A stretch of DNA of 41,296 nucleotides from Opacimonas sp040514355 (GTDB taxonomy: Bacteria > Pseudomonadota > Gammaproteobacteria > Enterobacterales > Alteromonadaceae). Below, piece by piece: positions 1-9,076 of this stretch. The stretch covers positions 1 to 41,296 of the forward strand of contig JBEVCF010000028.1 of assembly GCA_040514355.1 (NCBI GenBank). Reading direction: 5' to 3'. The notes below the pieces were generated by a model that saw only the letters and a program-made list of their open reading frames with translations, searched no databases and was not told where the DNA came from. Numbering within the stretch: position 1 is the stretch's first letter; each line of letters starts with the position of its first letter. The translations under genes were made by a program, and so were the position numbers.

Positions 1-3000
1 GAACGAGTGTTACTTGAGATCCCAGAAAAGCTCAAAGCCCTGTGTATGCTGGCCAAGCAGTATGATATCGGTTTGACTGTGGATGCTGAAGAATCTGAGC
101 GTTTGGATATATCACTGGATATTATCGAAGCGGTGTTTAGCGATCCGGATTTAGGGGATTGGTCGGGCTTTGGCTTAGCAGTTCAAGCTTATCAAAAACG
201 CGCGATCCATGTGATTGAGTGGTTGCGTGACCTAACGCTCAAAACGCAACGACGTATGATGGTACGCTTGGTCAAAGGTGCGTATTGGGACAGTGAAATC
301 AAACATTCACAACAGCTCGGTTTGGATGATTATCCCGTTTTTACCCGCAAGAGCTCAACCGATGTGTCTTACCACGCTTGTGCTAATAAACTACTAGCCT
401 ATCGCGATACCATTTTTCCTCAGTTTGCTACCCACAATGCGTATACGGCATCGGTGATCATCGAATTAGCCGGTGGCGCGCATGATAGTTTTGAATTTCA
501 ATGTTTGCATGGCATGGGGGACTCGTTATATGACCAAGTTGTCCGCCGTGAAGGGATCCAATGTCGTGTGTATGCACCCGTAGGTGAACACGAAGATTTA
601 CTGGCATATTTGGTGCGTCGTCTGTTAGAAAATGGCGCGAATTCTTCTTTCGTCAATGCCATCGTCAATCCCGATTTACCGGTGGAATCGCTCTTAGCTG
701 ATCCGGTCGAGCGCACCCAACGTTTGGCGGTTAAGCGCAACCCGCGCATCGCACTACCCAAAGATTTATTTGGGGAAGCACGCGTTAATTCCCGTGGCTT
801 AGATATCACGGATACACAAGCGCTTACTCCACTAGCCACAGCGGTCAAACACTGGTGGCAGCAACAGCAAGCCCAGGTGGAACAATACGATAAAACAACA
901 CAAGATACAGTCGCTGTGGTTAATCCAGCTGCTCCAGATGAAGTCGTAGGGTACCTGCAATATGCCACGCCAACAGAGATGCTTGATGCACTCGGCCGAG
1001 TTGACGCAGGTTTTGCACAGTGGTCGACTCAACCCGTGGTAGAACGTGCCGCGTGTTTAGAGCGGATTGCTGACGCGCTTGAGCGTCATATGGATGTTCT
1101 GATCGGGTTGTGTATCAAAGAAGCGGGTAAAGTCACACAAGATGCGATTGATGAAATTCGCGAAGCAGTTGATTTTTGTCGCTATTACGCAGTGCAGGCT
1201 TTGCAGTTGGCTAAAGACGAGCGCTTACAATCTCGTGGCGTGGTGTTGTGTATTAGTCCATGGAATTTCCCGTTGGCGATTTTCTTAGGACAAGTTGTCG
1301 CAGCTTTAGTAACGGGCAATACCGTACTGGCTAAACCAGCAGAACAAACTAGTTTGATAGCAAAGTACACCTTAGATTTAATGCGTTCGGTCGGTTTGCC
1401 CAATGATGCGTGTGAACTCATTGTGGCACCAGGTCCTGCTGTGGGCGAGGTGTTACTGCCGGATGAACGCATTAGGGCGGTGATGTTTACGGGCTCAACC
1501 AAAACCGGCACATTGCTAGCACAAACTTTGGCACAACGCGGCACTGAACAAGTCCCGTTGATTGCCGAAACCGGCGGTCAAAACTGTATGATCGTCGATT
1601 CTACTGCACTACCAGAGCAAGTCGTGGATGATGTCATCACCTCAGGTATGCAAAGTGCTGGACAGCGCTGCTCGGCCTTGCGAGTTTTATTTATACAAGA
1701 CGATATTGCGGATAACGTGATCCGCATGATCACCGGCGCCATGGATGAATTAGTGGTGGGCGATCCTGCAGATTTGGCCACTGATGTCGGCCCTGTAATT
1801 GACCAACGCGCACTTGCCACACTGCAGGAGCATGTTGCGGATATGCAAAACCACATATCAGCAGGTACCGCAAAACTACTACACGAAGTTGGCTTAGCAA
1901 AAGAGTTGAAAGGCTATTATTTTGCACCGCGTTTGTATGAAATCAACGACATTAGCCTGTTAAAACAAGAAGTGTTTGGTCCTTGTGTCCATGTGATCCG
2001 CTTTAAAGGCGATGCAGTTGAACAGCTCATCGAACAAGTCAATGCGACAGGCTATGGCTTGACGATGGGGATCCACACTCGGATTGAAGAACGTGCTACC
2101 GCGCTGGCGCAACTCTCTCGCGCAGGTAATATTTACATCAATCGCAACATGATTGGCGCGGTCGTTGGGGTGCAACCTTTTGGCGGCAGAGGCTTATCTG
2201 GCACCGGCCCGAAAGCCGGTGGACCAAATTACTTAGGACGTTTGTTACAAGAAAAAGCCACGCCAAAACCCACCCAAAATGTGTCATTGACCGAACCTGA
2301 TCACGCGTTGACCTCTACCGGTACCGCGATCACCGAAGCGAATATTATGATGCAGTCAGCCTTGGCGAGCGCCCAAGCTTGGCGCTTGACGTCATTAAAT
2401 GACCGCGTATCAGTGGTGCGACAACTCTTAGCCAAAATTGCCACGGTGCAAAGCATTCAGACCTTTGCCGATGATTTAGAGCACACTTTGGCCGTGTGTC
2501 GCGAGCAGGTATTGCAAATTGAAAAACGCTTGGCCAAGCCCATGGTGTTACCCGGACCAACAGGTGAGAGCAACACTCTGCTGTATGAGCCGCGCGGCGT
2601 GTTGTTGTGTTTGGGTGACAAAGATGTGAGCTTTGAATACTGGGCCTTGTCTTTGGTGACAGCCTTGGCAACCGGGAATATCGTGATTTCAGTCGTGTCC
2701 GATGTCTTTTACGCTGAGGCTTTGGAATTTAAAGCGCAGTTACAAGCGACAGGCACCGACAGCAATGTATTACAGGTCGCTCAATTGCATCATGTGAATG
2801 CCTTATTGATGGATGCTGGTTTGTCTGGCGTGGTAGTGGATAGTCAAACTGACCGCAGTGCTTATATCACGACGATGTTAGCACAGCGAGAAGGTGCAAT
2901 TTTGCCCGTGATTACCGCAGAATATAATGATAATCTAATACAACGTTTAGTGACCGAAAAAACCATAAGCATCGATACTACAGCATCAGGAGGCAACACG

Positions 3001-3030
3001 TCGTTGATGACTTTGGTCGATGATGATTAA
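1..3030 (+). CDS. putA: Bifunctional proline dehydrogenase / delta-1-pyrroline-5-carboxylate dehydrogenase PutA (5' truncated by window edge)
   Basis: Oxidises proline to P5C and then to glutamate, using FAD and NAD+. The reading frame is open from base 1, so the true start lies upstream; roughly 300 N-terminal residues, including any ribbon-helix-helix DNA-binding part, are missing compared with E. coli PutA. Codons 1 to about 230 are the PRODH barrel, with VDAEESERLD and the MVRLVKGAYWDSEIK stretch typical of the active site. Codons ~290-770 are an aldehyde dehydrogenase domain, with SPWNFPLA, FTGSTKTG, the general base Glu in ETGGQN (codon 523) and the catalytic Cys in GQRCSALR (codon 557). 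The last ~200 codons form the degenerate ALDH-like C-terminal domain of long PutA proteins. It ends 3 bp before the next gene on the same strand. Family assignment is secure; whether it also acts as a repressor cannot be seen here. Confidence 0.96.
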   Translation, partial: ERVLLEIPEKLKALCMLAKQYDIGLTVDAEESERLDISLDIIEAVFSDPDLGDWSGFGLAVQAYQKRAIHVIEWLRDLTLKTQRRMMVRLVKGAYWDSEIKHSQQLGLDDYPVFTRKSSTDVSYHACANKLLAYRDTIFPQFATHNAYTASVIIELAGGAHDSFEFQCLHGMGDSLYDQVVRREGIQCRVYAPVGEHEDLLAYLVRRLLENGANSSFVNAIVNPDLPVESLLADPVERTQRLAVKRNPRIALPKDLFGEARVNSRGLDITDTQALTPLATAVKHWWQQQQAQVEQYDKTTQDTVAVVNPAAPDEVVGYLQYATPTEMLDALGRVDAGFAQWSTQPVVERAACLERIADALERHMDVLIGLCIKEAGKVTQDAIDEIREAVDFCRYYAVQALQLAKDERLQSRGVVLCISPWNFPLAIFLGQVVAALVTGNTVLAKPAEQTSLIAKYTLDLMRSVGLPNDACELIVAPGPAVGEVLLPDERIRAVMFTGSTKTGTLLAQTLAQRGTEQVPLIAETGGQNCMIVDSTALPEQVVDDVITSGMQSAGQRCSALRVLFIQDDIADNVIRMITGAMDELVVGDPADLATDVGPVIDQRALATLQEHVADMQNHISAGTAKLLHEVGLAKELKGYYFAPRLYEINDISLLKQEVFGPCVHVIRFKGDAVEQLIEQVNATGYGLTMGIHTRIEERATALAQLSRAGNIYINRNMIGAVVGVQPFGGRGLSGTGPKAGGPNYLGRLLQEKATPKPTQNVSLTEPDHALTSTGTAITEANIMMQSALASAQAWRLTSLNDRVSVVRQLLAKIATVQSIQTFADDLEHTLAVCREQVLQIEKRLAKPMVLPGPTGESNTLLYEPRGVLLCLGDKDVSFEYWALSLVTALATGNIVISVVSDVFYAEALEFKAQLQATGTDSNVLQVAQLHHVNALLMDAGLSGVVVDSQTDRSAYITTMLAQREGAILPVITAEYNDNLIQRLVTEKTISIDTTASGGNTSLMTLVDDD

Positions 3031-3033
3031 TCT

Positions 3034-4551
3034 ATGACCCAAAATTTAGTTGACGATGTCGTCGAAGTGGAATTAAAGCTGATCGCACAAGGCGATGCGC
3101 TCAGCGGTTTCCAACAACACGTATTACCTCAGTACGAAGGGCGCTATGAATTGCGCCAAGCGACCTTAAAAAATCAGTATTTTGATACCCCAGACCAAAT
3201 GTTACGCAAGCATAAAATGGGCTTGCGCGTGCGTTCCAATAATCAACATCACGAACAAACTTTAAAACAAAAGGGCAAGGTCGTTGGGGGGCTCCATCAG
3301 CGCCCTGAGTATAATATCGATGTACCCACGGCTAATGTTGATGTGCGCCTGTTTCCGGAAGATATCTGGCCTCCTGAATTCGATGTGCCAGCTATACAAG
3401 ATCAACTCAAACCCCTATTTACCACACACTTTCACCGCACAACGTATATTTTGACTGATCATGCTGATAACGTGTTTGAAGTGGTGTTTGATGTAGGCGA
3501 TGTATCCACTGAGAAAGACCAACGCCCGATCAACGAAGTCGAATTAGAACTGAAACAAGGCAACCCCATCGCAATGTTTGACCTTGCTTTAGAGATTGGC
3601 AAGCACTCAAAAGTCAGAGTCAACGATTTAACTAAAGCGGCGTTTGGCTATGCTTTGGCGAATGGTAAACATATCAAATCCAAGCATTTGCCTTATATTT
3701 TATCCTTGGAGCGTAACTGTTCGACCGAAGCGGCATTTACGGCCGCTGTGCAATCGGCATTGTCACATTGGCAATATCATCAATCGGTATACATGGAAAC
3801 TTATAAATTAGCCGCACTGACCGAGATGGTGCGAGCGATCAGGATGTTATTGCAGGCCTTCTCCTTGTATTTGCCCGTTCTGCAATGCAAAGAGTTACTG
3901 ACCTTGCACAAACAGTTGATTGTTTTGTCGCAAAAATGGGATTGGCAAAATGAGATCCAAGCTATACGTTACCTGCGCTCGCCTAGAGGACCGTTTAGTA
4001 AGCGCTTGAATCGCGATCAGGCGCTAATGAGTTATTTGCAAGGGCGCAAAGAGGGGATCTTAAATGCACAAGATCCCGAAAGTTTGATTTTTTCAACGCT
4101 GTCGACTCAGATCCAACTCAATACTGCTGCTTTACTGTTAGCAAGACCTTGGCGCACAACCTCTACGGCATTTGATGCACCAGTATCTGAGCACGCCAAT
4201 GGCTGGTTATCACAAGGTTGGCAAACCGTCTTACAAGCATTCCCTGGCAAGGCATTGTCAGTTTCACAGTATTTGTCAGCCGAAGCCGTGTTACGTCAGA
4301 TCTTGCGCAATGGTTACATGCTGGCGAGTTTGTTTAGTGAAGATCGCGAAGCCTTTCGCGCCCCTTGGATAGACTTAGCACTGGGTTTAGAAGAGCTCAA
4401 TGCATTGGTGTTATTGGAAAGTGTTTTGGCAGAGACTGATTTTGACGACAAACACGAGTTACAACAATGGACTAAAGATAAAATTACGGCCTTGTTGCGG
4501 GTCATGGAAATGACCAGAAGTATGGCGATGAGAGCAGAGACGTACTGGTAG
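3034..4551 (+). CDS. ygiF: CYTH-CHAD domain inorganic triphosphatase (YgiF-like)
   Basis: A 505-residue protein. It starts with the CYTH signature ExExK (EVELK, residues ~11-15) and continues with YFDTPD, a basic LRVR segment and further charged beta-strands of the triphosphate tunnel up to about residue 200. The remaining ~300 residues are helical and fit a CHAD (conserved histidine alpha-helical) domain, although few of its histidines are obvious to me. E. coli YgiF, a tripolyphosphatase of the same architecture, has 433 residues, so this copy is about 70 longer. The ATG lies 3 bp after the putA stop, with no strong Shine-Dalgarno, suggesting translational coupling or shared transcription. 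Biochemical specificity (PPPi or longer polyphosphate) is inferred from the family. Confidence 0.85.
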   Translation: MTQNLVDDVVEVELKLIAQGDALSGFQQHVLPQYEGRYELRQATLKNQYFDTPDQMLRKHKMGLRVRSNNQHHEQTLKQKGKVVGGLHQRPEYNIDVPTANVDVRLFPEDIWPPEFDVPAIQDQLKPLFTTHFHRTTYILTDHADNVFEVVFDVGDVSTEKDQRPINEVELELKQGNPIAMFDLALEIGKHSKVRVNDLTKAAFGYALANGKHIKSKHLPYILSLERNCSTEAAFTAAVQSALSHWQYHQSVYMETYKLAALTEMVRAIRMLLQAFSLYLPVLQCKELLTLHKQLIVLSQKWDWQNEIQAIRYLRSPRGPFSKRLNRDQALMSYLQGRKEGILNAQDPESLIFSTLSTQIQLNTAALLLARPWRTTSTAFDAPVSEHANGWLSQGWQTVLQAFPGKALSVSQYLSAEAVLRQILRNGYMLASLFSEDREAFRAPWIDLALGLEELNALVLLESVLAETDFDDKHELQQWTKDKITALLRVMEMTRSMAMRAETYW

Positions 4552-4563
4552 ATATCGGTATTA

Positions 4564-5262
4564 TTACAGTCCCATAGCGTCATTGATAATCCGTTGGGTA
4601 AACGTCTTACGCAAGTAAAACCCACGTGGTCGCGTTTGAATACTTTCCCCGTCCTCACCTATCGCAGTGGTAAGCGCACTGCCATCTGCGGCTTTGGGTC
4701 GAATATGCAGAGCAACCCCAAGGCGCGCGTTGATGTGTGCCACTCTGCCCAAGCTGATTAATTCCGTTAGTTCCTCCCAATCTTGACGCAATATGGCGTC
4801 TTGTTGGGGGGAAGGTTGCCACAAAATAGGCGTCCCTACCATTCTTTGTGCAGGTGCAATCTCGCGTTCACCTAATACTGGGATAAATAACACCTGCTGA
4901 AGTTTGTTGCGAACCGCACTGTTTTCCCACGTGCTGCCCAGAGGAATATGAGTATGGGCAAAACACACATAGGTGGTTTCTAATACTTGGCCTGTGTGAT
5001 CAATAGGCAGGGTCTTTAGTTCTATACCCAAATCGGGAAAATCTTGCTGAGGTTTGGAACCCGCAGTCGCCCCTAGCCATAACTCGAGCAGTTGCCCGGT
5101 AAATCCCTTGTGTTGTTTGAAGTGTGCTGGTACAGCGATCTTAGCAAGTTGTCCCAATTCTCCAAGTTGTAATCCCGCGAGCGCATGAGCACGCTCGAGC
5201 AGCTCGTCAAGATGTGCTGGGGGATGCTGAGGAGGTTGCATAAAAGTCCAAGTATCACTCAC
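4564..5262 (-). CDS. mutH: DNA mismatch repair endonuclease MutH
   Basis: Nicks the unmethylated strand at hemimethylated GATC sites during MutSL-directed repair. The restriction-like catalytic set is visible as Asp74 (QDF), Glu81 and Lys83 (GIELKT), matching Asp70/Glu77/Lys79 of E. coli MutH; GFTGQLLELWLGA supplies the upstream Glu. The C-terminal IRPKAADG and PRGFYLRKTF stretches are also family hallmarks. Its length of 232 residues compares with 229 in E. coli. The coordinates use a GTG start; an in-frame ATG at 5241 (giving 225 residues) is preceded by a weak GGA and could be the real start. It stands divergent from rppH, 72 bp away, the usual gammaproteobacterial arrangement. Its presence implies Dam methylation in this organism. 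Confidence 0.96.
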   Translation of the reverse strand: MSDTWTFMQPPQHPPAHLDELLERAHALAGLQLGELGQLAKIAVPAHFKQHKGFTGQLLELWLGATAGSKPQQDFPDLGIELKTLPIDHTGQVLETTYVCFAHTHIPLGSTWENSAVRNKLQQVLFIPVLGEREIAPAQRMVGTPILWQPSPQQDAILRQDWEELTELISLGRVAHINARLGVALHIRPKAADGSALTTAIGEDGESIQTRPRGFYLRKTFTQRIINDAMGL

Positions 5263-5334
5263 TTAATGCTATGAAAAGATAGAGGTTTGTGAAAGAATGT
5301 CAACTTATTAAATATTCACCGAATTGGTAACCCA

Positions 5335-5871
5335 GTGATAGATGCGGAAGGATTCCGTGCCAATGTCGGTATCATTATCTGTAACAAACAAGGACAAGTG
5401 ATGTGGGCCAAACGCTATGGCCAACATTCGTGGCAATTCCCACAAGGGGGGATTGATGAGGGGGAAACCCCTGAACAGGCAATGTATCGAGAGCTGCACG
5501 AAGAAGTGGGACTGCAACCCAAAGATGTCGATGTACTTGGCGTCACGCGCAATTGGATCCGGTATAAACTCCCTAAACGATTTATTCGGTCGGGACAGGA
5601 GCCGGTATGCATAGGACAAAAGCAAAAATGGTTTTTGCTGCGTTTAAAGTGCCCAGAATCAGAGGTGAACGTTTTGCACTCCTCTCATCCTGAGTTCGAT
5701 GATTGGGGTTGGGTGAGTTATTGGTATCCGATCCGCAACGTAGTGAACTTTAAACGCGAAGTGTATCGCCGCGCATTAAAAGAGTTATTACCGGTACTCA
5801 ACACTATGCAAAAACAACACTCAGGGCAAAAGCGGTATCGCCAGAGACGGAAAAAACGCTACTCAGGATAA
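5335..5871 (+). CDS. rppH: RNA pyrophosphohydrolase RppH (NudH)
   Basis: Removes pyrophosphate from the 5' end of mRNAs and so triggers RNase E-dependent decay. The complete Nudix box lies at residues ~36-58 (QGGIDEGETPEQAMYREL followed by HEEVGL). KRYGQHSWQFP, TRNWIRYKLPKR and PVCIGQKQKWFLL match E. coli RppH almost residue for residue. It has 178 residues against 176 in E. coli. The start is GTG at 5335 (V-I-D-A-E-G), chosen because it coincides with the family N-terminus and no suitable ATG is nearby. The C-terminus is a basic tail rich in Arg, Lys and Gln. It ends 5 bp before ptsP, so the two are probably co-transcribed. Confidence 0.97.
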   Translation: MIDAEGFRANVGIIICNKQGQVMWAKRYGQHSWQFPQGGIDEGETPEQAMYRELHEEVGLQPKDVDVLGVTRNWIRYKLPKRFIRSGQEPVCIGQKQKWFLLRLKCPESEVNVLHSSHPEFDDWGWVSYWYPIRNVVNFKREVYRRALKELLPVLNTMQKQHSGQKRYRQRRKKRYSG

Positions 5872-5876
5872 GTTAC

Positions 5877-8165
5877 GTGAACATGTTGACGACACTCAAA
5901 CGGATCGTTCAGGAACTCAATCGGATCCCAGGTTTAGATCCCGCTCTTGCGAGGTTGGTTTCATTAGTCAAAGAGGCGATGCAAGTCGATTCATGTTCAC
6001 TATATCTCGCGGATTATGAGCAACAGCATTTTGAGTTACGTGCCACCGATGGCTTGGCACCAGATGCTATCGGGCAAGTCAAAATTGGGTTTTCAGAAGG
6101 TCTAATTGGTTTAGTGGGGCAACGTGAAGAGCCTCTCAATATCGAAAATGCCCATCAACACCCTCGATTCAAACACTACGACGAAGTCAAAGAAGAACAG
6201 TACAATGCTTTTTTAGGCACGCCTATCATTTATCAGCGCAAGGTCCTAGGGGTGTTGACGATGCAACAGCAGGCAATGCGTCGTTTTTCAGAGGATGAAG
6301 AAGCGTTTTTGGTGACGTTAGCAACCCAAATTGCCATTGAAATCGCCAATGCGGACATGCTTGGTGAGTTGATACTCTCGGAATCTAACGCCCTTCCAGC
6401 AGGGACACAAGAGGTCAGCGGGGTAGCCGGTTCTTCGGGGCTAGCAATGGGGGTTGGTTTTGTCCGTAGGCAAGCACTGACTTTGGATCAAATTGTTAGC
6501 CGTAAGACGAGAGGCTTGCGAGACGATATTGATATTTATCGCCAAGCGGTTAAAAAGACTAAAGCAGAAGTAGCGGCATTATCTGCAGGCCTTGATGATA
6601 GTTTACCTGAAGATGTAAGAGGTATTTTTGTTCTGTATGACCAACTACTCGATGCCAATAGTCTCGGTCGAGAAGTCGAAGCACAAATCAGAGACGGCTG
6701 GGATGCGCCGAGTGCGTTGAAAATTGTCATTGAAGATTACGCAGCCCGCTTTAGAGCCATGGAAGACCCTTACATGCAAGAACGGGCGGTGGATATTATT
6801 GATCTCTCCAACCGTATTCTAGCGAACATTATTAAGCGTGCGAGACCTGACCAATTCACACCAGACACACCATTTATCCTTGTCGCTGAAGAAATTTCCG
6901 CACCGATGCTGGCGGAGTATCAAGACGGATTACTGCAGGGCATTATCGCTATCCGCGGTTCACAAAACTCTCATGCCGCCATTCTTGCACGCGCTATGGG
7001 TTTACCTGCAATTATGGGAGTCAACTCGGTACTACCGGGTATTCTAGAAGGGAAGTGGCTCTTTATCGATGGTTATGCGGGTACCATTACGATCTCACCG
7101 AGTGCTACCCAAAAAGAGGTATTTCAAACGCTTATCGATGAAGAACACGCGTTGTTCGATAAGATGGAAGCTCAATCTGATCTGCCAACGATTACGCAGG
7201 ACCAGCACGCTATATCATTGTTGATCAACGCGGGCTTGTCGGTAGATTTAGACTTACAAGACAAGCCGAACATTGCTGGCGTGGGTCTATTTAGAACAGA
7301 AATCCCCTTTATGCTACGCGAGGGTTTTCCCTCTGAGCAGGAGCAGTTTCAGTTGTATCGCAGTATTTTGCAGGCACACCCTGACAAAGAGATTACCATG
7401 CGGACCTTGGATGTCGGTGGGGATAAGCCTTTGCCTTATTTTCCTATCACTGAGGAAAATCCCTTTTTGGGTTGGCGTGGGATCCGCATGACGCTTGACC
7501 AGCCTGAGATATTTTTGGTACAAGCAAGAGCCATGATCCGAGCGAGTGAGGATCTGACTAACTTGCATATCCTGTTGCCGATGATCACCACCGTCAATGA
7601 AGTAAAAGAAGCTAAACGTCTTCTAAAGCAGGCTTTTTTTGAAGTTAGAGATGAATCATCGGACAATCGTACTACATTGATGATGCCCCAAATTGGGATC
7701 ATGATTGAGGTGCCCGCGGCGGCGCATCAAATTCCGCAATTAGCGGCAGAAGTCGATTTTTTCTCAGTCGGCACCAACGATTTAACCCAATATTTATTGG
7801 CAGTAGATCGCAATAACCCCAAAGTGTCAAATCTCTATAATGGTTTTCATCCTGCAGTACTCAATGTCTTGCAAGATATTGTTAACAAAGCCAAATTGTT
7901 ACATGTACCGATTACGGTATGTGGTGAATTAGCGGGTGATCCGGCAGGCGCGATCCTCTTGATGGCCATGGGGTATGACAAATTGAGTATGAGCGCGTAC
8001 AATATCCGCAAAATTAATTGGGTGTTGCGCAGTATTCATCTGTATTCCGCACAGCATCTTCTCAGTGAGGTCATCAACATGCATGACCCTGCCCAAATTA
8101 AAGCCCGTATCGATCAGTACTTGGAAGAACATCAACTCGGTGGTTTGGTACGAGCTGGAGCGTAG
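5877..8165 (+). CDS. ptsP: Phosphoenolpyruvate-protein phosphotransferase PtsP (EI-Ntr)
   Basis: First enzyme of the nitrogen phosphotransferase system. It autophosphorylates from PEP and passes phosphate to NPr. The N-terminal ~165 residues are a GAF domain (SCSLYLADYEQQHFELRATDG). Then come the EI N-terminal domain with the phosphorylatable His366 in NSHAAILARAMG and the C-terminal PEP-binding barrel (TLDVGGDKPLPYF, LGWRGIRM, SVGTNDLTQYLLAVDR, CGELAGDP). It has 762 residues against 748 in E. coli. The GTG at 5877 has an AGGA 8 bp upstream; the ATG two codons downstream (5883) matches the E. coli start MLT, so either could be used. It is followed after 1 bp by the TauE/SafE gene. Confidence 0.96.
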   Translation: MNMLTTLKRIVQELNRIPGLDPALARLVSLVKEAMQVDSCSLYLADYEQQHFELRATDGLAPDAIGQVKIGFSEGLIGLVGQREEPLNIENAHQHPRFKHYDEVKEEQYNAFLGTPIIYQRKVLGVLTMQQQAMRRFSEDEEAFLVTLATQIAIEIANADMLGELILSESNALPAGTQEVSGVAGSSGLAMGVGFVRRQALTLDQIVSRKTRGLRDDIDIYRQAVKKTKAEVAALSAGLDDSLPEDVRGIFVLYDQLLDANSLGREVEAQIRDGWDAPSALKIVIEDYAARFRAMEDPYMQERAVDIIDLSNRILANIIKRARPDQFTPDTPFILVAEEISAPMLAEYQDGLLQGIIAIRGSQNSHAAILARAMGLPAIMGVNSVLPGILEGKWLFIDGYAGTITISPSATQKEVFQTLIDEEHALFDKMEAQSDLPTITQDQHAISLLINAGLSVDLDLQDKPNIAGVGLFRTEIPFMLREGFPSEQEQFQLYRSILQAHPDKEITMRTLDVGGDKPLPYFPITEENPFLGWRGIRMTLDQPEIFLVQARAMIRASEDLTNLHILLPMITTVNEVKEAKRLLKQAFFEVRDESSDNRTTLMMPQIGIMIEVPAAAHQIPQLAAEVDFFSVGTNDLTQYLLAVDRNNPKVSNLYNGFHPAVLNVLQDIVNKAKLLHVPITVCGELAGDPAGAILLMAMGYDKLSMSAYNIRKINWVLRSIHLYSAQHLLSEVINMHDPAQIKARIDQYLEEHQLGGLVRAGA

Positions 8166-8166
8166 T

Positions 8167-8970
8167 ATGTCCCCAGAATGGTTTATTTTTTTAGCGTGCC
8201 TAGCCCTAGGTGCTGTCATTGGTTTGCTTGCAGGTATGTTAGGCATTGGTGGCGGGCTCATCGCAGTGCCAGTACTCACTTACTTGTTGAGTCACGTTTT
8301 AGATATTTCGCCCTTTGACGCCATCACCATTGCGATAGCCACTTCCTTAGCAACCATTATTTTAACCGGCTTATCATCATCGCGGGCTCATTTCAAATTG
8401 GGTAATTTGCAACGCGATATTATTTTGTATTGCGGGATCGGCATTGCGCTAGGTGCGACGCTAGGTGCCCAGACCGCAAGTGTATTAGACGGACGTGTTC
8501 TCAAAGGAACGTTCGCGGTATTGGTTATTCTGGTCGCCCTGCAAATGATGTTTGGCAAGAAAAAAGCCTCTGATACGACCTACACACCAGTGATTTTGTT
8601 AGTGGTGGGGTTATTTACCGGTTTTGTGTCCGCTTTGATGGGGATTGGTGGCGGCGCGATCTTAGTCCCAGCCTTGGTCCTGTTTAATGTTGATATTCAC
8701 AAAGCCATTGGCTGTGCCGCATTCAGTGGCTTGGTGATAGCCGTGTTTGGCACCGCTAATTTTGTGTATACAGGTTGGTCAGTACCCACTCTACCCGAGT
8801 ATGCGTTGGGGTATGTGTATCTACCAGCAGCAATGGGAATTGTCGTTACATCGGTATTGACTGCACCGGTTGGTGCAAAGTACGGACAAACCTTGGATAC
8901 GGTGAAATTAAAGCGTATTTTTGCGATGCTTTTAGTGCTAGTGAGTGTGCGCATGTTGCTGGACTTATAA
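8167..8970 (+). CDS. TauE/SafE family membrane transporter (probable sulfite/anion exporter, YfcA-like)
   Basis: A polytopic inner-membrane protein of 267 residues with about eight hydrophobic segments. The family's two internal repeats are visible: GLLAGMLGIGGGLIAVPVL near the N-terminus and GFVSALMGIGGGAILVPAL near residue 160. I chose the ATG at 8167 because it lies 1 bp after the ptsP stop and has GGAG 6 bp upstream inside the ptsP end. The frame is open further upstream, but that part overlaps ptsP and does not look like membrane protein. A TauE/SafE gene between ptsP and lgt is common in marine gammaproteobacteria. The substrate is not determined; sulfite or organosulfonate export is only the family's name-giving function. 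Confidence 0.88.
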   Translation: MSPEWFIFLACLALGAVIGLLAGMLGIGGGLIAVPVLTYLLSHVLDISPFDAITIAIATSLATIILTGLSSSRAHFKLGNLQRDIILYCGIGIALGATLGAQTASVLDGRVLKGTFAVLVILVALQMMFGKKKASDTTYTPVILLVVGLFTGFVSALMGIGGGAILVPALVLFNVDIHKAIGCAAFSGLVIAVFGTANFVYTGWSVPTLPEYALGYVYLPAAMGIVVTSVLTAPVGAKYGQTLDTVKLKRIFAMLLVLVSVRMLLDL

Positions 8971-8993
8971 AGAAGGGATTTTGTGACTGGCTG

Positions 8994-9021
8994 TTACAAA
9001 CCCAACACACTTATGTATAAT
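8994..9021 (+). promoter_or_regulatory. Putative sigma-70 promoter for lgt-thyA
   Basis: A TATAAT hexamer at 9016-9021 is preceded by TTACAA at 8994-8999 with a 16-bp spacer. It lies in the 106-bp gap between the TauE gene and lgt, on the strand of lgt. The -10 is perfect and the -35 moderate. It is predicted from pattern only. Confidence 0.45.
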
Positions 9022-9039
9022 CAAAATCATAATAGATAC

Positions 9040-9055
9040 CTTATTTGCAAATAAG
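9040..9055. promoter_or_regulatory. 16-bp perfect palindrome in the lgt leader
   Basis: CTTATTTGCAAATAAG equals its own reverse complement. It sits about 12 bp downstream of the expected transcription start and 21 bp before the lgt ATG. It could be a repressor site or a small RNA hairpin; no known operator was recognised. Confidence 0.35.
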
Positions 9056-9076
9056 ACAACACGGTTATCAAACGAC

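Noticed and set aside
498..968. Antisense open frame of 156 codons inside putA
   Set aside because: Low-complexity Cys/Thr/Ser-rich product without any motif, opposite a well-conserved gene.
8065..8166. In-frame upstream extension of the TauE/SafE gene
   Set aside because: It lies wholly inside ptsP and encodes no membrane-like sequence; the ATG at 8167 has a good Shine-Dalgarno.
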